Part shown: positions 18,101 to 24,652 of the stretch, piece after piece
Layout: each line of letters starts with the position of its first letter
How positions within the stretch are numbered: the first letter of the stretch is position 1
Source: JABMQB01 sp964575025
Lineage (GTDB): Bacteria > Bacteroidota > Bacteroidia > Bacteroidales > Prolixibacteraceae
Length of the DNA: 64,000 nt
Direction of reading: 5' to 3'
Assembly (NCBI GenBank): GCA_964575025.1
Contig: CAZNPV010000001.1
Span: 1 to 64,000, forward strand
Made by a program: the position numbers and the translations under genes
The notes under the pieces: generated by a model
What the model saw: the letters and a program-made list of their open reading frames with translations, nothing else
What the model was told of the DNA's origin: nothing
Database searches by the model: none

Positions 18101-20341
18101 GAAAGGTACCGGGTGGGGGATTCGGAATTTACAGATTCAGGGGAATATACGGAGATCCTTCAAAACCGGTATGGCTGTGATTCGGTAGTAACCTTGTACC
18201 TGGAAGTCAGGCCTGTTTCAGAGACCCTGCTTGAAGCGGAGGTCTGTGAAGGCGACAGTGTGGTTGTTGGTTCTTCGGTTTACAGAACCACCGGGGTATA
18301 TACGGATGTACTGGTGAACCGGTACGGCTGTGATTCGGTGGTTACCCTGAATCTGACCGTTCACCCGGCTTATGAACAAGTGCGTTCAGAGACCCTCTGC
18401 GAAGGGGACAGCATCCTAATCGGAGGGATGAGTTATACAGAAACAGGGATCTATGAAAATCATTTATCCACCCGGTATGGTTGTGATTCCCTGATCGTCC
18501 TTGATTTGACGGTCCATCCGGTGCATCATACCCTCCTTACGGAAGAAATATGCCAAGGGGAAGAATATGGGGTTGGCGATTTAACTTTTCAGGAGGAAGG
18601 AACGTATGAGGTATCCTTACCCAACCGTTTTGGCTGCGATTCATTGGTTACCTTAATCCTTCATGTCCTTCCGGTGCATGATACCCTTATTGAAGCGGAA
18701 ATATGCGAAGGGGAAAGGTACCGGGTGGGGGATTCGGAATTTACGGAAGAAGGCATCTATACCGAGATCCTGCAAAACCAATACGGATGTGATTCGCTGG
18801 TCACGTTAAACCTGCATGTACTGCCTGTTTCAGATACCCTGCTTGAAGCGGAGGTCTGTGAAGGCGACAGCATAGTTGTCGGCTCTTCGGTTTATCAAAC
18901 TTCCGGGGTGTATACGGATGTGTTGGAAAACCGGTACGGCTGTGATTCGGTGGTTACCCTGAATCTGACCGTTTACCCGGTTTATGAACAAGTGCGTTCA
19001 GAGACCCTCTGTGAAGGGGACAGCATCCTAATAGGAGGGATGAGTTATACAGAAACAGGGATCTATGAAAATCATTTATCCACCCGGTATGGTTGTGATT
19101 CCCTGGTAATCCTTGATCTGACAGTCCATCCGGTGAATGAAACCATCCTGGATCTGGAGTTGTGCAAGGGGGATGTTTATATGCTGGGCAATCAGGAATT
19201 AACGTGGCCCGGAACGTATACATCTGTTTTGGAAAACCAGTATGGCTGTGACTCCATGGTTACGGTTGCCTTACGTTTCAAACCGGTTACTTATGCCAGT
19301 TTTTCCCGCACAATCTGTGAAGGCGACAGCATTGTAGTGGGTAATTCAGTATATAAAACAAGTGGCATTTACATGGATACCCTGCTTAACCGGTTTGACT
19401 GCGATTCGGTCATCACCACCCACCTGACGGTATGCCCGGTTTCTGATACCGTGTTGTATGTGGAACGATGTGAAGGGGAAAGCTATACGATCGGAACCAG
19501 CAAGTATGATGTTTCCGGAATCTATTCCCAGACCCTGACCAATCAATGGGGTTGTGATTCAACCGTTACGGTTCACCTGGAGGTATTCCCTGTTTCAGAG
19601 ACCCTGATTGAAGAAGAGATCTGTGAAGGGGACAGTTTGGTTGTTGGCCCATCGGTTTACAAAACAGCCGGTGTGTATTCGGATGTGCTGGTGAACCGGT
19701 ATGGCTGTGATTCGGTAGTTACCCTGAACCTGACCGTTCACCCGGCTTATGAACAAGTGCGGTCAGAGACCCTCTGCGAAGGGGACCGCATCGTTATCGG
19801 CGAAGTGAGTTATAGAGAAACAGGGATCTATGAGATCCTTTTTACCACCCAATACGGTTGTGATTCCATGGTCATCCTTGATCTGTTTGTATACCCGGTT
19901 GATGATACGGTCCTGACCGTTACCATTTACAAAGGTGACAGTGTGGTTGTGGGGAGCAGAGTGTTCGATACCCCCGGAATCTATACCGAAATATTGAACA
20001 ACCGGTATGGCTGTGATTCGGTGGTAACGCTTGATCTTACGGTGGAGGATACGTTACAGGTGTTTGTTCCGGAACAGGTAACCCAGGAGGATGGGATCGG
20101 GATGGACATCTATCCCAATCCGGCACGTACCTATGTAAATATAAAGATATCCGGTGCAAAGGGTGATTATCGCCTTAAGATTCTCTCATCCGAAGGCAAA
20201 ACGATTTATATCGGCCAGGGGGAGATAGTTGATGCATGGCATATTGAGCGATTAGGGCTACACCGGTTTAGTCATGGATACTATTCTGTAGTGGTTGAAT
20301 CAGGAGGAAAAAGAGCAGTACGGCATCTGATTATAAGATGA
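15185..20341 (+). CDS. Secreted M6-like metalloprotease with 17 Cys repeats and T9SS sorting domain
   Basis: 1718-aa exported protein. It has a signal peptide (ending GGYAQ), a propeptide-like region, and an M6 (immune inhibitor A-type) zinc protease domain at about 135-480 with HEFGHALGLPDLYD (H303, E304, H307). Two CARDB-like beta domains follow (about 515-755), then 17 tandem repeats of about 51 aa (about 757-1620). A typical repeat reads CEGDS...G..Y...G.Y...L.NRYGCDS.V.L.L.V.P. The C-terminus (from DIYPNPARTYVNI) is a T9SS type A sorting domain, so it should cross the outer membrane and be attached to the surface or released. Repeat 1 lacks the second Cys and repeat 17 the first. Likely role: surface protease with a stalk; substrate unknown. 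Confidence 0.92.
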   Translation: MKHFLFIAFCILGLGGYAQYSRVPASPYPVEITQPDGSKLTIQARGDEWYHFPQTEDGYTLIKNRKGYFEYAQIDESGELVPSGTFARNQKDRKAKEKVFLSTLPRGVAPVAPGPDEEQLKSSELEKAFPSQGQQKLLLLLIKYPDLNSTYPSGAFYNLMNQSDYGGTGSFRDYYYTCSGHKLELAIDVVGWYTAENSYLYYGEDEGDNPARELVGEAIDAAETAGVDFSVYDNDNDGTVDNLLVVHSGPGAEEGSRTEYIWSHSWSLGYLYDRYYDGVRINSYLMQPETRSYGMVGIGVFCHEFGHALGLPDLYDTDGSSEGLGNWCLMASGLWLNQEKTPAMMSAWCREELDWVSPAVIPWPITEAYNGDYTLEPSARSTEVYKILTQNSKEYFLLENMYRTGFNAYLPGSGMAIFHVNADRSDNDNEELKLVDMEEADGKDGLDNKENRGDGGDVFPGSSHNTLFNDDSYPDSKTYDGKLTGIFVSDIRMDGSTARFSLSPANAPDPLPNLTCDPALNHFAIDGTSIEIGLKVLNTGDRDAGAFRIGYYLSSNQTLTFTDHLVGSDYVSGLSKGSSVSHALNLDVSTLPDLPDGNYYMGFIIDYQESVEETSEDDNISVYTGEQVVYVATPNLTFVDAYNSASATGDLVEISLRVQNNGNSVADACRVGYFLSSDLLITQADYLMGYDLVGTLLPGQISNESAVIDVTQALPDLPVGTWFIGYLIDYKNVVSEEDENDNAYAFGSPKYTRGQESTTWISEAICQGDSILFNGDFLIQTGVYEMVLTNRFGFDSIVTLDLTVLPSSDTLIYASVCEGTIFEMNGTFYTDSGVYTDTLVNRYGCDSIVALDLTVHPVTHTFLTETICEGDSLVTGNAVYKTEGVYTDSFVSQFGCDSVVELELTVLPLHDTTLYVETCEGEEYRIGDFTFQEEGTYEVSLPDRFGCDSLVTVHLSILPVHDTLIEAEICEGERYRVGDSEFTDSGEYTEILQNRYGCDSVVTLYLEVRPVSETLLEAEVCEGDSVVVGSSVYRTTGVYTDVLVNRYGCDSVVTLNLTVHPAYEQVRSETLCEGDSILIGGMSYTETGIYENHLSTRYGCDSLIVLDLTVHPVHHTLLTEEICQGEEYGVGDLTFQEEGTYEVSLPNRFGCDSLVTLILHVLPVHDTLIEAEICEGERYRVGDSEFTEEGIYTEILQNQYGCDSLVTLNLHVLPVSDTLLEAEVCEGDSIVVGSSVYQTSGVYTDVLENRYGCDSVVTLNLTVYPVYEQVRSETLCEGDSILIGGMSYTETGIYENHLSTRYGCDSLVILDLTVHPVNETILDLELCKGDVYMLGNQELTWPGTYTSVLENQYGCDSMVTVALRFKPVTYASFSRTICEGDSIVVGNSVYKTSGIYMDTLLNRFDCDSVITTHLTVCPVSDTVLYVERCEGESYTIGTSKYDVSGIYSQTLTNQWGCDSTVTVHLEVFPVSETLIEEEICEGDSLVVGPSVYKTAGVYSDVLVNRYGCDSVVTLNLTVHPAYEQVRSETLCEGDRIVIGEVSYRETGIYEILFTTQYGCDSMVILDLFVYPVDDTVLTVTIYKGDSVVVGSRVFDTPGIYTEILNNRYGCDSVVTLDLTVEDTLQVFVPEQVTQEDGIGMDIYPNPARTYVNIKISGAKGDYRLKILSSEGKTIYIGQGEIVDAWHIERLGLHRFSHGYYSVVVESGGKRAVRHLIIR

Positions 20342-20484
20342 AAAAATAAAGAACCAGGAGCTAAGAGCTAAGAGCTAAGAATCCAGTATCTAATATCCAG
20401 TATCTAATATCCAGCATCCAGCAACCAGCAACACCTCCTTCGCTAAAGCGGAGTCCCGATTTCCTATCGGGAACCGTCAACCGT
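20342..20484. repeat. Degenerate short tandem repeats
   Basis: Units GAGCTAA (three in a row, 20358-20378) and ATCCAGTATCTA-type units (20380-20430) fill this gap between convergent genes. An inverted repeat TCCCGAT...ATCGGGA lies near 20454-20472. No gene seen. Confidence 0.7.
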
Positions 20485-20575
20485 TAACTGATTCAATGAC
20501 ACCCGGCATTTCTGAGTGTAGCGAAAGAAATGACGTTGGTGCAATTAATCCCGATAGCGTAGCGTATCGGGACAA
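20485..20575. repeat. 91-bp dispersed repeat, copy 2
   Basis: Second copy of the repeat at 14774-14864, same orientation, 5.7 kb apart. Differences include C to T in the CTGAGCGTAG part and G to C before AATTAATC. Confidence 0.9.
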
Positions 20576-20600
20576 CCGACAACTGATAACCTTTCCAGCA

Positions 20601-21113
20601 TCAGTCTACCTCTATTTCCAAATCTCCGACGTTCAAATCGAGTGATTTGGTTAGTTTACCGATATTTTCAGGATCTATTAATCCACGGATGCTGATCAGG
20701 GCATTGTCATCGCCTCCGACGATCAGCAGCAGTTCTGAGAAACGGTTTCCTCCGGCATCGCGGCCCAGGAAGCGAACGATTTCATTGTCTTCGGTGACCT
20801 CCATCAGTACTTCGTAATCGTTGTTCTTAAAGAATCCGTCCTTTTCCAGTTCTGCGTAGAAATCAAGGCTTTTGTTCAGTTCGTGGTCTTCCACCGATAA
20901 AATTCTGACTCCGGTCAGATTGGCCAGCATTTCAGAGACATTTTCATCCCCGGTATCAATATTGCTGGCAAATCCCAGGAGTTTTCCCGAGATGTTAACG
21001 GTTGTGAATCCCTTCTGGTTGGCATATTTTTCAAACAATTTGTCAACCGGACTTTTCTGTGCCAGTACTGCCAGGGGCAATACTACGGCTAAAATGGCTA
21101 TGAACTTTTTCAT
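20601..21113 (-). CDS. DUF4252 domain protein
   Basis: 170 aa with a signal peptide (MKKFIAILAVVLPLAVLAQ) and the DUF4252 pattern (VDKLFEKYANQKGFTTVNISGKLL; a late LLLIVGGDDNALISIRGLID segment). Function is not known; such proteins commonly sit next to ECF sigma factor operons in Bacteroidota. Here it is the third gene of a minus-strand operon, 11 bases after the anti-sigma-like gene, so it is likely made under the control of that sigma factor. Confidence 0.85.
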   Translation of the reverse strand: MKKFIAILAVVLPLAVLAQKSPVDKLFEKYANQKGFTTVNISGKLLGFASNIDTGDENVSEMLANLTGVRILSVEDHELNKSLDFYAELEKDGFFKNNDYEVLMEVTEDNEIVRFLGRDAGGNRFSELLLIVGGDDNALISIRGLIDPENIGKLTKSLDLNVGDLEIEVD

Positions 21114-21124
21114 GGTTTTGATTT

Positions 21125-21694
21125 TTATTTAGTTATATTTTCCGTTATTTCAAATCCTTTGCGGATTGTATTCACACTTTTCGTTAAGGGTTGGGGAGCG
21201 GTTTTTACAATTTGCATTTTATCCAGCAAGGCAAGGGCTTCGTTGTATTTTTGTGTTTTTGAAAGTTGTTCCACACCGGTCTGGTATTTTCCGGATATAT
21301 ATTTCAATGTTTGTTCGGCCACTAAATAGGCCTTATCCGGGTCGCTGAAGGTATCTTCGAAGGGTTTTTTCTGCTGTTCATAGATCAGCAAACTTCCCAT
21401 GACAATAAGCAGGGAAGCAGCGATTCCGGTGACGGTTCTCCTCAAACTCAGGTTTCTGCTTTTTTTCTTTTGTTCCTGGGTTTGGATATACTTCATCACC
21501 TCTTCCTCGATGGATGATCCTTCCGGGTGGGGTTGTGCCAGTTCAGCGATGCCTCTGAAAAATTCAGTGTATTCGCTGAGTTCATCGGCTACATCACCCG
21601 AGCTGAAATACTTTTCCAGTACTTCTTCATCTTCCCGGGAAGACTCCCCGTTAAAATATCGTTGCAATGCTATTTTTACTTCTTTGGGTTCCAT
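21125..21694 (-). CDS. Membrane protein, probable anti-sigma factor
   Basis: 189 aa. The N-terminal part (LQRYFNGESSREDEEVLEKYFSS) resembles the cytoplasmic part of anti-sigma factors; one transmembrane helix lies at about residues 88-106 (TGIAASLLIVMGSLLIY), followed by a periplasmic domain. It overlaps the 3' end of the sigma factor gene by 44 bases in another frame, so the two are translationally linked. By position it should bind and hold that sigma factor, but I see no FecR domain, so the assignment rests mainly on context. Confidence 0.7.
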   Translation of the reverse strand: MEPKEVKIALQRYFNGESSREDEEVLEKYFSSGDVADELSEYTEFFRGIAELAQPHPEGSSIEEEVMKYIQTQEQKKKSRNLSLRRTVTGIAASLLIVMGSLLIYEQQKKPFEDTFSDPDKAYLVAEQTLKYISGKYQTGVEQLSKTQKYNEALALLDKMQIVKTAPQPLTKSVNTIRKGFEITENITK

Positions 21695-22193
21695 GCGTCA
21701 TCGTTTTTAAAAATTCATCCCGTACTTTTTTCCTTGCCCTTGAAAGGGTTACCCGTATGGCATTTATTTCCTGGTTGGTAATTTCTGCAATTTCCTCATA
21801 GGTATGTTGTTCAATATCGCGCAGGTGCATTACGGTCCTTTGCATATCCGGCAGCTTGTTGATCAGGTGCCGGATGATCTTTGCTGATTCTGATAATTCA
21901 ACCTGTGAATGAACATCGGTGGTTTGCTCTTTCATTTGTCGTTCCACTTCCTCATTGATAGGCACCATCCTTTTAGCCCGGATCACATCGAGGCACCGGT
22001 TGCGTGTCATGCGCATGGCAAATGCCTCAATGTTCTTTATATCTCCCAGGGAGGAGCGTTTTTGCCATAACTTTAAAAACACATCCTGTACCACATCACG
22101 GGCTTCATCTTCATCTTTCAGAAAGCAGGAAGCAAACCGCAAAAGTTTGTTGCTAACAGGTAGCACCTGTGTTTTAAAGTCTTGATCTGCCAT
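21651..22193 (-). CDS. ECF-type RNA polymerase sigma factor
   Basis: 180 aa, normal for ECF sigma factors. Region 2 is recognisable (FASCFLKDEDEARDVVQDVFLKLWQKR, then MRMTRNRCLDVIRAKR). Region 4 follows as LPDMQRTVMHLRDIEQHTYEEIAEI and INAIRVTLSRARKKVR, a helix-turn-helix that would read the -35 element of target promoters. It is the first gene of the three-gene operon with the membrane protein and DUF4252 protein. A promoter-like TACCTTTG box lies 28 bases upstream. The signal it responds to is not visible. Confidence 0.93.
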   Translation of the reverse strand: MADQDFKTQVLPVSNKLLRFASCFLKDEDEARDVVQDVFLKLWQKRSSLGDIKNIEAFAMRMTRNRCLDVIRAKRMVPINEEVERQMKEQTTDVHSQVELSESAKIIRHLINKLPDMQRTVMHLRDIEQHTYEEIAEITNQEINAIRVTLSRARKKVRDEFLKTMTHGTQRSKNSIATIF

Positions 22194-22220
22194 TTATCCC
22201 GGAACGTTTGTTATTCTTTT

Positions 22221-22228
22221 CAAAGGTA
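22221..22228 (-). promoter_or_regulatory. -7 box of the sigma factor operon
   Basis: TACCTTTG on the minus strand matches TAnnTTTG exactly, 28 bases before the sigma factor ATG. I see no good TTTG box at 19 bases, so only half of the promoter is supported. Confidence 0.5.
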
Positions 22229-22464
22229 AGACGGAGGATACAGTTTTTCATTACAACGGATGTTTAAATTTGAAAATTAATTTGAATGGGTACCATATAA
22301 GCAGGCAAGCTGTTGGTTAAAGCCAACCTGTCACTTTTCGGGGGAAAAGAATCATGTAACCGTGCGTAATTTTTGCTCAACCAATTGTGGGGTTGGCTGT
22401 TCGTTTTCTGTTTTCAGGCAGGGGATAAACGGTATTTTGGTAGTTGTTTGTTTTGCCGGGATAT

Positions 22465-22493
22465 AAAAAAACCGGTTAAAAAAACCGGTTTAC
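22465..22493 (-). terminator. Intrinsic terminator of the DEAD-box gene
   Basis: AAACCGG / CCGGTTT stem with a T-rich loop, followed on the minus strand by a T-run. It lies 21 bases after the helicase stop codon. The rest of the 320-base gap (22194-22513) shows only the sigma operon promoter. Confidence 0.8.
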
Positions 22494-22513
22494 TTTATTC
22501 AATTCCATGTTAT

Positions 22514-24292
22514 TTAACGTGAATATTTTTTTCTTCCCGGGCTTCCGGCTTTGTTTCTTGTCTTCCCCGGGGTTCTTCCTGCCCTGAAATTCCCGTTGCT
22601 TACAGGGGCAAAGGGTTTTGATTCTTCCACCATGATTCGCTCTGTACCGTGGGTGGCCTTATTAAAGGAATCGATGATCAGTTGTTTGTCGCTGTTGTTT
22701 ACTTCAAAGAAGGAAAATTTTTTCATCAGGTCGATTTTCCCGATGGGGATATTCCGGGTTCGGGTGGTTTCTTTGATCAGTCCGATGAGGCCCGGGACAT
22801 CCAGTCCACGCTTGGTTCCAAGATTTATATAGAACCGGCTTTGCCCGTTTGAGGACCTTTCCCGTGGAGGCCGGGTGTGGCTTCGGATATCGCCCCGGTT
22901 GTTTCGTTTATCGCCACGGGTCCAGCCTTCTTTATGGGTGCGTTCTTTCCTGCCTTTTTGTTCTTCGACATTCAGGTCGGAAGCGTTCTTATAGTAATTG
23001 AGAAACTGGTTGAATTCTACCGAGACCATATGTTTGATCAGCTCTTCACGGCTGAGCCATTCCAGTTTTTTATAGACATCGGGCAGGAAGGGGTTTATTT
23101 GTTTTTCATCTACCTCAACCCGCTCGATTTTGTCAATCATGTTAAACAGTTGTTTTTCGCAGATCTCTTTTCCGTTGGGAACCATCTCCCGTTTGAACAG
23201 TATGTTGGCGGATTTTTCGATTTGGCGGATTTTCCCTTTTTCGCGGGAATGGATAATGGCAACTGAATTGCCTTTTTTCCCGGCACGTCCGGTACGTCCG
23301 CTCCGGTGTACATATATATCCAGTTCATCCGGAAGGTTGTAGTTGATTATATGGCTCAGGTCGTTGACATCCAGTCCCCGGGCTGCTACATCCGTTGCTA
23401 CCAGGATTTGCAGCTGTCGGGAACGGAAACGGTTCATGACATAGGTACGCTGGGCCTGCGAAAGATCGCCATGGAGTGCATCGGCATTGTAGCCGGACTC
23501 CATCAGCTTGTCAGCTACCTCCTTGGTTTCAGCACGGGTGCGGCAGAATACGATCCCATATATTTTCGGATGTATATCAACGATCCGTTTCAGTGCTTCA
23601 AAGCGGTCGCGTGCAGGTACCATGTAATAGGTATGGCTTACATTTTCAGCTCCGGCGTTTTGTATACCCACAGAGATTTTCTCTGAAACAGACATATAGT
23701 TTTTTGCCATTTCCGAGATTTCTTTGGGTATGGTAGCCGAGAAAAGAAAGGTTCGTTTATTCTCAGGCGTTCCTTCCAGGATGGCATCCAGCTCGTCCTT
23801 AAATCCCATGTTCAGCATTTCATCGGCTTCATCCAGTACCAGCCACCTGATGTGATTAACCCTGAGGGCTTTTCGTTTGATCATGTCGAGGGTACGTCCC
23901 GGTGTGCCGACCACAAACTGGGCTCCTTTTTTCAGGGCCCTGATCTGGGTTTCGATGCTTGCCCCTCCATATACTGCCACAACGTTGAAATCCGGCGAAT
24001 GAGCCATGAATTTCTCAAAATCGGAAGTGATCTGCATGCATAATTCCCGCGTGGGGCAAAGAATCAGGCATTGTACATTGCGGTTGTCTTTTTCGGCCAG
24101 CTGCAGCAACGGCAACCCGAAAGCAGCGGTTTTTCCGGTTCCGGTCTGTGCCCTGGCTATCAGATCCTGGTCTTCATGTAAAATAAACGGAAGGGTTTTT
24201 GCCTGGATCGGGGTAGGGGTAACAAAGCCCATTTTCTCAACAGACTTTAAAATATCGGGATTTAATCCCAAGTCATTAAAATTTTCAATCAT
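22514..24292 (-). CDS. DEAD-box ATP-dependent RNA helicase with DbpA-type RNA-binding domain
   Basis: 592 aa cytoplasmic RNA helicase of the DeaD/CsdA/DbpA group, involved in ribosome assembly and RNA unwinding, often at low temperature. Q motif at 26-30 (TPIQ), Walker A AQTGTGKT (K54), PTREL at 80-84, DEAD at 154-157, SAT, and HRSGRTGRAG in helicase domain 2. A DbpA-like RNA-recognition domain follows (RFYINLGTKRGLDVPGLIGLI...), then a basic Arg/Gly/Lys tail. It is monocistronic with its own terminator. Confidence 0.94.
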   Translation of the reverse strand: MIENFNDLGLNPDILKSVEKMGFVTPTPIQAKTLPFILHEDQDLIARAQTGTGKTAAFGLPLLQLAEKDNRNVQCLILCPTRELCMQITSDFEKFMAHSPDFNVVAVYGGASIETQIRALKKGAQFVVGTPGRTLDMIKRKALRVNHIRWLVLDEADEMLNMGFKDELDAILEGTPENKRTFLFSATIPKEISEMAKNYMSVSEKISVGIQNAGAENVSHTYYMVPARDRFEALKRIVDIHPKIYGIVFCRTRAETKEVADKLMESGYNADALHGDLSQAQRTYVMNRFRSRQLQILVATDVAARGLDVNDLSHIINYNLPDELDIYVHRSGRTGRAGKKGNSVAIIHSREKGKIRQIEKSANILFKREMVPNGKEICEKQLFNMIDKIERVEVDEKQINPFLPDVYKKLEWLSREELIKHMVSVEFNQFLNYYKNASDLNVEEQKGRKERTHKEGWTRGDKRNNRGDIRSHTRPPRERSSNGQSRFYINLGTKRGLDVPGLIGLIKETTRTRNIPIGKIDLMKKFSFFEVNNSDKQLIIDSFNKATHGTERIMVEESKPFAPVSNGNFRAGRTPGKTRNKAGSPGRKKYSR

Positions 24293-24570
24293 AAAACAAT
24301 TTTCTGGATTAAGGCACGTGCCTCAATCGGTTTATAACTATGCACATCCGGTAATTATTCCCGTTAGCTTTTACCGAGCTGTGCTTAGTGCCCGGATCCC
24401 GGGACTCCTGTTTTACGATTTATTGACTAAACAACTTTTCGGTTTGGTGCTGTTCTGCCTGCTTTTTAAAATTATTCAGGCGTGTAAAGCGGGCGCAAAG
24501 GTAAACTTAAAAATCAGACAAACACTGCTTTGGATAAATATTTTCAAAAAATTAATATTAGGGGATTAAA

Positions 24571-24603
24571 AAAGAACCGGCCCCTTCAAAAGGCCGGTTC
24601 TTT
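24571..24603. terminator. Bidirectional terminator, end of unit A
   Basis: AAAGAACCGGCC / GGCCGGTTCTTT hairpin with T-runs on both strands. It lies 85 bases after the unit A receptor stop (minus strand). A close relative is at 50641-50673. The remaining DNA between 24293 and 24570 has no gene I can support. Confidence 0.85.
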
Positions 24604-24635
24604 TAGCCCGAATAATTCATGAATTATTCGGGCTA
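24604..24635. repeat. 32-bp perfect palindrome
   Basis: Arms of 16 bp starting TAGCCCGAATAATTCA. The same sequence, degenerate, forms the terminal inverted repeats of the 144-bp element at 35991-36134, so this may be a solo end or REP-like relative. Confidence 0.85.
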
Positions 24636-24652
24636 ATAAAAATTGATAATGC

